Shown here one piece after another: positions 1-8,369 of a stretch of DNA of 16,695 nt. The notes under the pieces were generated by a model that was given only the letters and a program-made list of their open reading frames with translations, had not been told where the DNA came from and did no database searches. Source of the stretch: SAR202 cluster bacterium (GTDB taxonomy: Bacteria > Chloroflexota > Dehalococcoidia > SAR202 > GCA-002694895); NCBI GenBank assembly GCA_009391605.1, contig VFGQ01000119.1:1-16695 (forward strand). The letters are read 5' to 3'. Every line of letters begins with the position of its first letter. Positions within the stretch are counted from its first letter, which is position 1. The translations under genes were made by a program, and so were the position numbers.

Positions 1-787
1 TTGGATTTTTTGTACTCGTACTTCCCCATAAAGGTTTTTGTAAAGGTTTTTTGTTTTGATTAGGGAATTTTTTTAAAAAAGTTATATAAGCAAGTCTCGA
101 ATTTATTATTGCAGTTTTTCCTAATAATTTATGATTTTTATCCTTATCTACTAACAATTTATCTATTTCTGTATCAACTCGACTCACAAAGAATGAGGCT
201 ACAGAAAATGGAAGTAGTTTTTGTGAATAATTTTTTGTCCCTTCTAAAAATGCATTTGCTACATTATTATAATGTCTTTGATTAAACATTAATGTTGCAT
301 TAATATTTAATCCCATATTTGTTAGTATTTTGATTGCATCTATACCTTCATCAGTAGCAGGTACTTTTATCATTATATTCGGCATATTGATTTTTTTGTT
401 TAAGTGCAAAGCTTGATCTATAGTTTCTTTTGTTTTGTAAGCTAGTTTGGGTGAAACTTCTATACTAACATAACCATCTAAATGATTAGTGTTTTCATAA
501 GTATTTAGCAAAAATTCAGCAGCTTTTTTTATATCATATATGCTTAACTTTTCAAATATTTCATAACTGGAAATTTTAGAATTTAATTTTAATAATTTTT
601 TTATATCCTCGTCATAATCAGTGCTATCTGATATTGCTTTTTCAAATATAGAAGGATTACTGGTTAATCCAGTAATTCCTCTCTCTTTGATAAGTATTTC
701 TAACTTACCAGATTGAAGTAAATCTCGAGAAATAAAGTCTATCCACAATGATTGGTTGTTTTCGTGTAGAGTTTTAATGTTTTTCAT
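1..787 (-). CDS. tal: Transaldolase, partial (C-terminus beyond left edge)
   Basis: Transaldolase moves a dihydroxyacetone unit between sugar phosphates in the non-oxidative pentose phosphate pathway, in the cytoplasm. The start is ATG at 787 and 262 residues are visible with no stop before the window edge. Recognisable segments are QSLWIDFISRDLL (12-24), the GLTSNPSIFEKAI block (40-52), and IMIKVPATDEG (139-148), in which K141 is the expected Schiff-base lysine. NATLMFN (153-159) and SVASFFVSRVDTEID (185-199) follow, and the near-terminal LWGSTSTKNP sits at the window edge. The pattern fits the longer 'mycobacterial-type' transaldolases (about 360-380 residues), so about 100 residues are probably missing. 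Some relatives are fused to glucose-6-phosphate isomerase, which cannot be tested here. It lies 33 bp after the MATE gene on the same strand. I see no good SD sequence. Confidence 0.93.
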   Translation of the reverse strand, partial: MKNIKTLHENNQSLWIDFISRDLLQSGKLEILIKERGITGLTSNPSIFEKAISDSTDYDEDIKKLLKLNSKISSYEIFEKLSIYDIKKAAEFLLNTYENTNHLDGYVSIEVSPKLAYKTKETIDQALHLNKKINMPNIMIKVPATDEGIDAIKILTNMGLNINATLMFNQRHYNNVANAFLEGTKNYSQKLLPFSVASFFVSRVDTEIDKLLVDKDKNHKLLGKTAIINSRLAYITFLKKFPNQNKKPLQKPLWGSTSTKNP

Positions 788-820
788 AAATTTACTTTTT
801 GAATTAATTTGGATTAATTA

Positions 821-2134
821 TTATTCTAAATTTTTTAGATATTTATTTAAATAATTATTTAATAATATTCCTCGTGATGCTAAAAAAACTATATGCGATA
901 TCCATAGACCATAATTCCCCCAAAATTTTGTTAAAAAATATGTGAGTAATAAAAATATTATTGTTGAATATATTACAGTATTTCTCATTTCTTTTGTCTT
1001 TAACATACCTGAAAATGTGCTGTCTAATTGAAATGCCAGAACGGAAACTAAGGGTATTATGCTTATTATCATTATATATTTGTAACTTTCTAATCTGACA
1101 ACTTCAATATTGGTAACTAAATTAATTAGGTTTTTGCCAAATATTAAATATGTCAAAGTAAATAACAATCCAGTAATTGCTGCTGAAACTAAAGCATTGT
1201 CATAAATAGATTTGAATTTTGTTATATTTTTTGATCCTATATATTTTCCGATTAAAGGAGCTGAGGCATGTGTAGGACCGTCAATAGTCATAAATGAGAA
1301 AAATATGAATTGTAGGAAAATCCCATTTGAAGCTAATGCAGTTGCTCCTAATCTGCTGGATATATATGTAGTGACTAAATAAACTGTTTGAAGAAGAAGA
1401 GTTCTTATCATCAAGTTACCAAACGAACCACCTAATAATATAATATCTTTCTTAGGTAGCAATTTATTGATTGTGAAATTTATATTTCTTTTTTTTAAAT
1501 TTATTGGTATTTCAATAATAATATAAATTAAACTTAACCACTGAGAAATTATTGTTGCATAACCTATTCCATTTAATTTTGTATTAAAATAATTAGTTAA
1601 TAATAAAACAATAATAATGTGAGATACTCCCATTAAAGTCCATGTTCTGAATATTACATTTGGTTTTTTAATTCCAAGAAACCAAGCACTTAAAATCATT
1701 ATTATTAAATGAGGTCCTACTCCTACGATTTTAATATAAAAATATTCTGTTGTGATTTTTTCAATTTCTGAACTCTGATTAAATATAAGAGAACATAGAA
1801 TCCAAATTGGTTTTTGAAAAATTAGAATAAGAACTGAAATTGTAAACATAAATAAAATACTAGTTATTAATACTTCTGAGATTTTATTTAATTGATTTCC
1901 CCCGTCTTTTTGAGAAGTATATCCAGTGATAGCCATTCCTAATGATCCAAAAATCCAATAAAAATTACTTATTATATTATTCCCGTAAGCTAGAGAAGCT
2001 AGATAGTTTTCATTTTCAAAATGACCTGCTATAGAAATGTCTATGATATTGACTACAGGATCCCATAATGTGCCTAGTAGAATGGGTAGTGCTATACTCC
2101 AAATTATTTTTGTATCTTTAAGGTTTAGATTCAT
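821..2134 (-). CDS. MATE family efflux transporter (DinF-like)
   Basis: Predicted multidrug and toxic-compound extrusion antiporter of the inner membrane, exporting organic molecules in exchange for Na+ or H+. The 437 residues are almost entirely hydrophobic segments, consistent with the usual 12 helices and family length. The N-terminus (IALPILLGTLWDPVVNIID, then SIAGHF) matches the first MATE helix and its conserved GH turn. The segment FGSLGMAITGYTSQ (about 62-75) resembles the DinF branch, and the second half repeats the fold with APLIGKYIGSKN near residues 290-301. The ATG at 2134 lies only 11 nt beyond the CCA end of tmRNA, leaving no room for a separate SD or promoter. It is therefore probably co-transcribed with ssrA and may be read as a leaderless message after tmRNA processing. 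The substrate cannot be told from sequence. Confidence 0.9.
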   Translation of the reverse strand: MNLNLKDTKIIWSIALPILLGTLWDPVVNIIDISIAGHFENENYLASLAYGNNIISNFYWIFGSLGMAITGYTSQKDGGNQLNKISEVLITSILFMFTISVLILIFQKPIWILCSLIFNQSSEIEKITTEYFYIKIVGVGPHLIIMILSAWFLGIKKPNVIFRTWTLMGVSHIIIVLLLTNYFNTKLNGIGYATIISQWLSLIYIIIEIPINLKKRNINFTINKLLPKKDIILLGGSFGNLMIRTLLLQTVYLVTTYISSRLGATALASNGIFLQFIFFSFMTIDGPTHASAPLIGKYIGSKNITKFKSIYDNALVSAAITGLLFTLTYLIFGKNLINLVTNIEVVRLESYKYIMIISIIPLVSVLAFQLDSTFSGMLKTKEMRNTVIYSTIIFLLLTYFLTKFWGNYGLWISHIVFLASRGILLNNYLNKYLKNLE

Positions 2135-2145
2135 ATGTTATATTA

Positions 2146-2487
2146 TGGTGGAGACGGGGGAGAGTCGAACTCCCCGTCCAAAAAACATTCGGACTAGGAC
2201 ATCTACAGGTTTATCTGATTGATATTAAGCTTGAAGACTTCAATCAGAAAGAGTTTATCCAAGCTTTCCGACTAAATTTCTCCTCTGAACCACCGGTTTT
2301 CAGAGCTATACCCCGATTTTCGACACCACATAATTCTCTCGGGGAAAGTATTATGCAATGTAGCAGCTATTAAGCTGCTAAAGCTAACTGTTTATTGTCA
2401 GTTAATTTTTTCCATATTTTAACGAGTAATATGGACCTCGACCTGCAATCCCGCCTCATAAATTTTCTGTCGAAACCACGCGTCCCC
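2146..2487 (-). ncRNA. ssrA: tmRNA (transfer-messenger RNA)
   Basis: Acts with SmpB to rescue stalled ribosomes and add a degradation tag. The 5' end GGGGACG (from 2487) pairs over 7 bp with CGTCTCC before the encoded CCA at 2146-2148. The T-arm-like GGAGTTCGACTCTCC lies just before it. The 5' domain has the hallmark GGTTTCGACAG and CGAGGTC. A pseudoknot-1-like pair CCATA/TATGG is followed by an A-rich stretch. The tag frame ends in LALAA then TAA TAG, with the stop inside a GCAGCT/AGCTGC hairpin. The likely tag is DNKQLALAA (codons 2399-2373, stop 2372-2370), by analogy in spacing to the E. coli resume site. Starting one codon earlier would add Thr. It is a one-piece tmRNA of about 342 nt. 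No terminator separates it from the MATE gene downstream. Confidence 0.95.
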
Positions 2488-2500
2488 ATTTATTAGAGAG

Positions 2501-2532
2501 ATTATATTAAGACAAATCAAATAATAGGTCAA
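2501..2532 (-). promoter_or_regulatory. Probable promoter of ssrA
   Basis: Reading the minus strand, TTGACC (2532-2527) is followed after 17 nt by TAATAT (2509-2504). A perfect TATAAT (2506-2501) overlaps that hexamer, with a 20-nt spacer. Mature tmRNA begins at 2487, 13-16 nt further on, which fits a short leader removed by RNase P. This is a sigma-70-like promoter assigned by eye in AT-rich DNA, so the exact -10 choice is uncertain. The rest of the 2488-2624 gap must also hold the promoter of the divergent MFS gene, which I could not place. Confidence 0.45.
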
Positions 2533-2624
2533 TATATTTATCTTATAAACTACATAATTGCCTTGTTTGTTATTATAAATGGGAGTAGAGTTTCCTAAAT
2601 ACTAAACATTCTTGTTGAGCTGAA

Positions 2625-3935
2625 TTGAAAAACACACCTGAAAATACTAAAAAATCAAGTGATATTGATTATTTTGCTTCATTAAAATACCCGGATTTTT
2701 TAAAAATGTGGTTGGCAAGTTTGTTTGCAGGTTCTTCTTATTGGGCTTTAATAGTAGTTAGAGGTTGGGTAGTTTACCAGCTTTCTGATAGTAATATGTT
2801 GGTGGGATTAGTTACTTTTGCTGCAATGATTCCACGAGTTTTAGTTACACCTTTTGTTGGATATTTAGCAGATAAATTCCAGAGAAGGAAAATTTTGCAA
2901 ATAATGTTTTTTGTTAATTTCGTACATAATCTTGGATTGAGCATATTATACTTTTTAGACTTTATTTTACCTTGGCATTTAGTTGTTTTAGCTTTTATTC
3001 AGGGATCAGCTAGAGCCGCACAAATGCCTTCCGGACAATCCTTAGTTCCCAATATAGTTCCAAGGGAAAAATTGCTAAATGCAGTTGCTTTGAATATGTC
3101 TACTGTTCATGCTACCAGATTATTAGGTCCATTAGCAGTAGCTCCATTTCTAAGTATTTTTAATACTGATAATGGAGGATTAACTGGAACTGACATAGCA
3201 TTTTTTATTTGTACAGGATTTTATGCATTAAGTTTCTTTTTTGCTTTATTAATTAAAAATGAATCTACAGGAAAGATGAGCAACCAATCATTTATAAAGA
3301 ATTTAGGTGAAGGTTTGAAATTTGTGCATTCAACGAAACCATTTTTAGTTGTGATTGGCATTACAGCTTTGCATTGTACTTTAACAATGTCTTTTGAATC
3401 AGTCTTACCATATTTTTCTGTTAATAAATTGGGTGCTGAAGGTAGCGGAGTGAGTTACCTTATGATGTGTGTTGGCGTTGGTTCATTAATAACATCATTG
3501 ATTTTAGCTGGTGCTGCAGATGAAAAGTTAAAGGGTAAACTGTTTTATTTTTATGCATTACTTAGTGGAATTGCGCCTATTTTGTTGTCTTTTTCATCAA
3601 ATTTATATTTTTCGCTTTTTGCAACTATACTTATGGGATTTAGTCAGACTGGATTTATGATAATAGTTCATACAATAATACAATTAATGTCCCCAGATTA
3701 TGTTAGGGGGAGGATCGCAGGTGTTTATTCAATGTATGTTGGAGGGAGTATGGCATTATTTAATTTTGTTAATGGCTTATCTGCAGATTATATTGATCCT
3801 GGTTATTCAATAGCTTTACAAGGACTTATATTTACTTTGATTGTTTTTGTTTACAGAAATCAAGAAGTTCTATTTTATATTTATAAAGGCAATTTTAATG
3901 ATCTTGGTAAATATAGTAAGATAAGAGTATCTTAA
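2625..3935 (+). CDS. MFS transporter (MFS_3/EntS-like)
   Basis: Predicted major facilitator superfamily exporter in the inner membrane; 436 residues fits the usual 12 helices. The N-terminal pattern (LKYPDFLKMWLASLFAG then a first helix) is typical of the branch that includes the enterobactin exporter EntS. GYLADKFQRRKIL (about 79-91) is the MFS loop-2/3 signature (G-x-L-A-D-R/K-x-x-R-R). A second loop signature, MSPDYVRGRIAGVYS, lies near residues 352-366. The start is TTG at 2625: an in-frame TGA at 2616 rules out anything upstream, and the next Met (residue 28) would cut into helix 1. Only a weak GAG precedes it. The gene ends 14 bp before the class-V PLP enzyme, so the two probably form an operon. 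The exported compound is unknown. Confidence 0.88.
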   Translation: MKNTPENTKKSSDIDYFASLKYPDFLKMWLASLFAGSSYWALIVVRGWVVYQLSDSNMLVGLVTFAAMIPRVLVTPFVGYLADKFQRRKILQIMFFVNFVHNLGLSILYFLDFILPWHLVVLAFIQGSARAAQMPSGQSLVPNIVPREKLLNAVALNMSTVHATRLLGPLAVAPFLSIFNTDNGGLTGTDIAFFICTGFYALSFFFALLIKNESTGKMSNQSFIKNLGEGLKFVHSTKPFLVVIGITALHCTLTMSFESVLPYFSVNKLGAEGSGVSYLMMCVGVGSLITSLILAGAADEKLKGKLFYFYALLSGIAPILLSFSSNLYFSLFATILMGFSQTGFMIIVHTIIQLMSPDYVRGRIAGVYSMYVGGSMALFNFVNGLSADYIDPGYSIALQGLIFTLIVFVYRNQEVLFYIYKGNFNDLGKYSKIRVS

Positions 3936-3949
3936 TTTAAGGAGTTATT

Positions 3950-5116
3950 ATGACCGACGATGTTAATTGGCAAAATTTGAGGAATCAATTTCCTACATTA
4001 GATAATACTAATTATTTAAACACCTGTTCTTTAGGTTTGTTATCTAATCAATCTAAGGATGCATTATTATCTTATATTGATACATGGACTACACTTGGTG
4101 CATCTGCATGGTATTCAGATTGGATAGCGAAAATTAATTCACTTAAGGAAGAATTTGCAAAATTAATCAATGCTTCACCGGATGAAATTGCAATAATGCC
4201 AAGCGTTTCCCAGGCTATTGCAGTAATTTCATCTTGTATAGATTTAAATCCTGATGATGAAGTTGTTACTTCTGATTTAGATTTTCCAACTATAGCGCAT
4301 AATTTTATGGGCAGGGAATTAAAAGGGCAGGGGAAGGTTAAAATTGTAAAATCAGAATCGATGCAATATGTTGATACGGAAAAATTCATATCTCATATAT
4401 CTGAAAAAACGAAATTGGTTGCAACTAGTCGAGTATATTATTTGAGTGGATATATTAATGATTATGAAAAGATAATGAATGCTGCAAAAAAAAATAATGC
4501 TTTGTTTTTCTTAGACGATTATCAGGCAACTGGACAACTTCCAATTAATGTGAAAGAAAAAGATATAGATATATTTGTATCAGGTGGCCTGAAATGGCTG
4601 TTAGGAGGATCCGGTGTTGTATATATGTATGTTAAAAAAGAACTGATTAATCAACTTGAACCATCAGTAACTGGATGGCATTCTCATAAGAGACAATTCG
4701 AATTTGATCCTTATACGCTTGAATTTTCAGATACTGCATCAAGATTTGAAACAGGGACCCCATCTATAAGTGCAGTATATCCTGCAGAGCAGGGTATAAA
4801 ATTGATTAATGAAATAGGTGTAGAGAATATTAGGAATAGAACACTTTATCTTACTTCTTTATTAGTAAATAGTTTAATTGAATTAGGTTTTACTTTAAGA
4901 GTTCCGGAAGATTTAAATGGGCACGCAAGTATAACTATGGTGGATTGTTCTAATCCACCTTTTGTCGTAGAAGAATTGAAAAAAGCTGGAATTATTGTGG
5001 ATAGTAGGCCAGGCTGTGTAAGGATTTCACCTTTTTTCTATAACAATGAAAGTGAAATAGATCATTGTGTAAATGTATTATCAAATTTAAAAAATTCTGA
5101 TAGTAGTTTATTTTAG
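3950..5116 (+). CDS. Aminotransferase class V-fold PLP enzyme
   Basis: PLP-dependent enzyme of the class-V fold (cysteine desulfurase, isopenicillin-N epimerase and kynureninase relatives), expected in the cytoplasm. Visible marks are the N-terminal YLNTCSLGLLS (22-32), which places the substrate loop; the DLDFPT segment (109-114); FLDDYQATGQ (187-196), in which D189 should hold the PLP ring nitrogen; SGGLKWLLGG (211-220) with K215 as the Schiff-base lysine; and SRFETGTPS (264-272). The C-terminal small domain has RPGCVRISPFFYN (353-365). At 388 residues it is full length. There is a strong SD, AAGGAG, at 3939-3944. No cysteine-loop typical of desulfurases is obvious, so an epimerase-like, lyase-like or aminotransferase-type reaction is more likely, with substrate unknown. 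Its stop overlaps the convergent DedA-like gene by 9 bp. Confidence 0.85.
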   Translation: MTDDVNWQNLRNQFPTLDNTNYLNTCSLGLLSNQSKDALLSYIDTWTTLGASAWYSDWIAKINSLKEEFAKLINASPDEIAIMPSVSQAIAVISSCIDLNPDDEVVTSDLDFPTIAHNFMGRELKGQGKVKIVKSESMQYVDTEKFISHISEKTKLVATSRVYYLSGYINDYEKIMNAAKKNNALFFLDDYQATGQLPINVKEKDIDIFVSGGLKWLLGGSGVVYMYVKKELINQLEPSVTGWHSHKRQFEFDPYTLEFSDTASRFETGTPSISAVYPAEQGIKLINEIGVENIRNRTLYLTSLLVNSLIELGFTLRVPEDLNGHASITMVDCSNPPFVVEELKKAGIIVDSRPGCVRISPFFYNNESEIDHCVNVLSNLKNSDSSLF

Positions 5117-5719
5117 ATTTATATTAATTTTTTTTATTAAGAACCAAGAAGTAAAATATATTATTATTAAAGCTAGCAATAAATAAGCTATGTAATCTGA
5201 AATTTGCAAACTTGTTTCAAGTATATTTTGAATATTGTCTCCGAAAATATAACTTAATAGTCCTACAGTTCCGTATCTTATAAATCTGCCAATTAATGTG
5301 TAAATACTGAAAGTACTAACTTTGTATCTCATTAATCCTGATAACCATGCGACAACTTTATATGGGATAAACGTGATAGAACTAATGAGAATGAAAATAC
5401 TTCCTTTCTTATTAAATATTTTATTTGTTCTATTAAATTTTTCTTCTGATATAAAGTAATTTATGAAACCTTTATAGTTTTGATGAATTTTAATAGCTAA
5501 AAAGTAACTAATTAATCCGCCTATATAACTTGAGAGTGTAACTAATATTATTGTAAATATTATATATTCCGGAAAATAGGTTATTGATAAAATTATAAGT
5601 GGGTCTGGGGGAATTGGGCTTATGATTGAATCCATTAGTGACAAAAAGCATATTGCTATAATCCAATAATAAAAAGGAAGCTTTATAAGCCATTCGTATA
5701 TAGGGTTTAAATAATCCAT
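5108..5719 (-). CDS. DedA/VTT-family membrane protein (YqaA-like)
   Basis: Small integral membrane protein of 203 residues with about five hydrophobic segments. The VTT/DedA fold is suggested by SPIPPDPLIIL (34-44), a glycine-containing helix SSYIGGLISYF (63-73), and the pair TFIPYKVVAWLSG (116-128) and IGRFIRYGTVGLLSYIFGDN (142-161). These resemble the conserved FxPxK..aG and GR..R blocks of the YqaA/SNARE-associated group. DedA-family proteins act as lipid scramblases or flippases and affect membrane homeostasis; the role here is not known. The start (5719) lies 20 bp after the pxpC stop, so it may be the last gene of the pxpABC operon. No SD is visible. Its last codons overlap the 3' end of the opposing PLP-enzyme gene. 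Confidence 0.75.
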   Translation of the reverse strand: MDYLNPIYEWLIKLPFYYWIIAICFLSLMDSIISPIPPDPLIILSITYFPEYIIFTIILVTLSSYIGGLISYFLAIKIHQNYKGFINYFISEEKFNRTNKIFNKKGSIFILISSITFIPYKVVAWLSGLMRYKVSTFSIYTLIGRFIRYGTVGLLSYIFGDNIQNILETSLQISDYIAYLLLALIIIYFTSWFLIKKININLK

Positions 5720-5739
5720 ATGTTTTTTTATTCTAAATA

Positions 5740-6879
5740 TTATCCGATGTTTATTTTAAATGAATACTTTTTCTTTCTATATTTGGCATTCATGGAGTAT
5801 GATTTGTATTTTTTAATTTGATCTGAGTTTTTTGTTGATGCAATTTTATTCTTATTTTGATCAAATATTGTAATTTGTTTATTGGTGTCTTCGATATTTA
5901 TAAAATAATTTGTATTATAGTTAGAATTTAAATTATGTAATATTTGTTTATTAGATCTGAGTAGAGATATAGATTCCTCTATGTCTATTTTATTAAATTT
6001 AATAATTTGCCCTGGCTTTGCTTGAGCGATTTTAGGGATATCTACGGTTGCTATAGTCGCAATTTTTGGATACCCACCGGTAGTACCTCTATCTTGCAAT
6101 AATATTATGGGTTGCCCTTCTCCTGGAATTTGAATTGATCCCAGTGCGCCTCCTTCTGATATAATGTCAGATTTTTTAACATGCTTAATTTTAGGCCCAG
6201 ATAATCGATATCCAATTCTGTTTGATTGTGGAGTTATTAAGTATTCTGATGATAAGAATTTGCTTATTTCATTATGACTGAAATAATCATCATGTGGCCC
6301 CAGTATAATTCTTAAAGTTATATCATTGTTTTGTCTTATATAGTGTTTTGTATAATCAAAATTATTGTTTAGTGATGGTATTGAATTAAGTGAATTAATT
6401 AAATTTATCTTATCTCCTTTTTGTAAAGGAGAACCAGCATTATATCCCCCTATTCCAAGACTGGTATTTGTGGAGTAACTATCCATTGTTTTTTCAATTT
6501 CCATATTCATATTAAATAATATATATGATCTTATTCCCCAATTGAGTGATCCCCATGTAAGTATGGAATTTTTTTTTACATATATAGGTTTCCACATTTG
6601 AATTTCATTCTCATTAATCATTGGAGAACTTTGAGCACCAGTGATACATATCCACATATTAGATTTGAATTTTATTTTTGGGCCAATCATTGTGGTTTCT
6701 ATTCCTGGATTTTTAGAAGGATTTCCTAATAATATATTTCCGATTTGAAAAGCTAAGCTATCTAATGCGCCACTTGTTGGCACTCCATATTTTTGATATT
6801 CAAATCTCCCTAGATCTTGGATGGTACTTAACAAGCCAGGTTCTTCTATAATAATTGTAGATTTTTGATCAGATTTCAT
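5740..6879 (-). CDS. pxpC: PxpC/KipA biotin-dependent carboxyltransferase-family protein
   Basis: Homologue of 5-oxoprolinase subunit PxpC/KipA. The family is related to one half of the carboxyltransferase domain of urea carboxylase (allophanate hydrolase subunit 2). Marks are the N-terminal EEPGLLSTIQDLGR (12-25) with YGVPTSGALD (31-40), GNPSKNPGIE (52-61), SNRIGYRLSGP (219-229), SEGGALGSIQIPGEGQPI (231-248) and QDRGTTGGYPKIA (252-264). Two things are odd. The usual YxAVxGG loop after the GxR motif reads YILFNMNME here (119-127). There is also an Asn/Lys-rich tail of about 70 residues (about 310-379) beyond the usual 330-340-residue length. It overlaps the end of pxpB by 11 bp, so translation is probably coupled. 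It may act as a 5-oxoprolinase subunit, or as a carboxyltransferase with the biotin proteins encoded divergently. Confidence 0.88.
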   Translation of the reverse strand: MKSDQKSTIIIEEPGLLSTIQDLGRFEYQKYGVPTSGALDSLAFQIGNILLGNPSKNPGIETTMIGPKIKFKSNMWICITGAQSSPMINENEIQMWKPIYVKKNSILTWGSLNWGIRSYILFNMNMEIEKTMDSYSTNTSLGIGGYNAGSPLQKGDKINLINSLNSIPSLNNNFDYTKHYIRQNNDITLRIILGPHDDYFSHNEISKFLSSEYLITPQSNRIGYRLSGPKIKHVKKSDIISEGGALGSIQIPGEGQPIILLQDRGTTGGYPKIATIATVDIPKIAQAKPGQIIKFNKIDIEESISLLRSNKQILHNLNSNYNTNYFINIEDTNKQITIFDQNKNKIASTKNSDQIKKYKSYSMNAKYRKKKYSFKINIG

Positions 6880-7606
6880 CAGTTTTAATTTTATATTTAT
6901 TGAGTGATATTTGCTTTTCTAGCGTTTTATATAATTTAATACTTTTTATTGGTTCGAATTTTATTCTGTCACCTGGATTAAGTAAAACTGGAGGAGTTCT
7001 TTTAGGGTCAAATAATTTTAACGGGGTTTTTCCGATTATTTGCCATCCCCCTGGAGTTGCAGATGGGTAAATACCAGTCTGAGTTTCAGCAATTGCTACA
7101 GAACCTGCAGGTATTTTTATTCTTGGGTTTTTTAATCTTGGTGTATTTAATTTTTCTGGCAACCCTCCTAGATAAGGAAATCCTGGGCTGAACCCAATTG
7201 CATAGACCAGGTAATTTACTGATGAATGTGTTTTTATAACTTCATTTTTTGATAAATTTGTATGATTAATAACTTTATTTAAATCTGGGCCAAATTCACC
7301 CCCATAATATGTTGGTATTATTATCAATTTGTTATTAGTTATATTTGACTCTGAGATTTTATTATAATTTTCATTAATATATAAATTTAATTCTGATAAC
7401 TCAATTCCTAAAGGATTAAAATAAATTAATAATCCTTTGTAAGCCGGTATTATTTCTCTTATCCATGTTGGCTTGTTATTTTCTAATGTAGAACAAAAGT
7501 CATGTACTTTTGAATTGACTTCAGGGTGGATACTGTCTCCAATATCTACTATTACTGCACTGTCTCCAGCTAATTTTATTTTTGGAATGTTAAAAATTTT
7601 ATTCAT
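6869..7606 (-). CDS. pxpB: PxpB/KipI family protein (5-oxoprolinase subunit B)
   Basis: Homologue of PxpB/KipI (allophanate hydrolase subunit 1), which pairs with PxpC/KipA to form a cyclophilin-like heteromer corresponding to the urea carboxylase carboxyltransferase. The 245 residues are normal length. Conserved blocks are AGDSAVIVDIGD (13-24), the family hallmark GFSPGFPYLGGLP (138-150), PAGSVAIAETQTGIYP (166-181), PGGWQIIGKTPLKLFD (185-200) and PGDRIKF (211-217). In Bacillus, KipI is also known as an inhibitor of the sporulation kinase KinA, but its metabolic role in 5-oxoproline cleavage is the general one. The gene sits between pxpA (8-bp overlap) and pxpC (11-bp overlap), so the three are translated as one operon. 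Confidence 0.93.
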   Translation of the reverse strand: MNKIFNIPKIKLAGDSAVIVDIGDSIHPEVNSKVHDFCSTLENNKPTWIREIIPAYKGLLIYFNPLGIELSELNLYINENYNKISESNITNNKLIIIPTYYGGEFGPDLNKVINHTNLSKNEVIKTHSSVNYLVYAIGFSPGFPYLGGLPEKLNTPRLKNPRIKIPAGSVAIAETQTGIYPSATPGGWQIIGKTPLKLFDPKRTPPVLLNPGDRIKFEPIKSIKLYKTLEKQISLNKYKIKTDEI

Positions 7607-8369
7607 TAATAATATCTTTTAGTTTAGTTATTTCAATGTTTGCATTTTCAAATTCATTTTTAAGTCTTTTGGCTAAGTCTACAGCACCCGGAGTATCTCC
7701 GTGTAGGCATATTGTATCAGCGTCATATGTTATTGTACTACCATCTATAGCTTCAACTTTCCCTTCGATAATCATTCTTATACTTCTTTCAACAACTTCA
7801 TCAACATCGTGAATTACCGAACCTGTTTTCGATCTTGAAACTAATGTTCCATCAGGTTCTACTGCCCTGTCAGCAAATACTTCTTTACCGATTTTCAAGC
7901 CCATGCTTTTAGCTATTTCTGCCCATTTAGATTCCGATAGCACAACTAATATTAGCTCTGGATCTACATGTAAAACAGCATCACATATTGCTTTAGCTGT
8001 TTCATCATTAACTAATGCTTGATTATATAAAGCTCCATGAGGTTTTACATGCTGAAGTTTTTTATTTGGTACAAAGGCAGTAATAGCTCCAATTTGATAA
8101 ATTACATCATTTTTAATTTCATTGTAATCTGAATTTATAAATCTCCTCCCGAAACCTACCAGGTCTGGAAAACTTGGATGTGCACCAATTTCTACATTAT
8201 GTTCTATTGCCAGATCTACGGTTGTTTTCATCCAGTTTGGATCTCCTGAATGAAATCCACAAGCAATATTTGCTGAAGTTATATATTTTATAACTTCTTC
8301 GTCCATTCCTAGTTTATGCATTCCAAAGCTTTCTCCCATATCACAGTTGAAATCAATTTTTTTACTCAT
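7599..8369 (-). CDS. pxpA: 5-oxoprolinase subunit PxpA (LamB/YcsF family)
   Basis: LamB/YcsF-family subunit A of the ATP-dependent bacterial 5-oxoprolinase, which opens 5-oxoproline (pyroglutamate) to glutamate together with PxpB and PxpC; cytoplasmic. The 256 residues are full length and the motifs are canonical: DFNCDMGESFG (6-16), SANIACGFHSGDP (32-44), the GAHPSFPD and GFGRR blocks (62-76), VKPHGALYNQ (about 103-112) and CLHGDTPGA near the C-terminus. It has a good SD (GGAG, 7 nt before ATG) and is the first gene of the minus-strand operon facing the 8370-8515 promoter region. Unlike PxpC it shows no obvious divergence. The neighbouring sodium-pump genes make a different linked substrate conceivable. 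Confidence 0.94.
   Translation of the reverse strand: MSKKIDFNCDMGESFGMHKLGMDEEVIKYITSANIACGFHSGDPNWMKTTVDLAIEHNVEIGAHPSFPDLVGFGRRFINSDYNEIKNDVIYQIGAITAFVPNKKLQHVKPHGALYNQALVNDETAKAICDAVLHVDPELILVVLSESKWAEIAKSMGLKIGKEVFADRAVEPDGTLVSRSKTGSVIHDVDEVVERSIRMIIEGKVEAIDGSTITYDADTICLHGDTPGAVDLAKRLKNEFENANIEITKLKDIINE

Noticed and set aside
2037..2222. 61-residue plus-strand open frame across the MATE start and tmRNA
   Set aside because: It is antisense to the MATE N-terminus and to the tmRNA 3' domain, both clearly real. The protein has no recognisable features.
2488..2624. Riboswitch or additional small RNA between ssrA and the MFS gene
   Set aside because: The sequence is AT-rich without stable hairpins that I could find. 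Only promoter-like elements are visible.
4072..4389. 105-residue minus-strand open frame inside the class-V PLP gene
   Set aside because: Fully embedded antisense to a conserved enzyme, with no SD and no domain signature.
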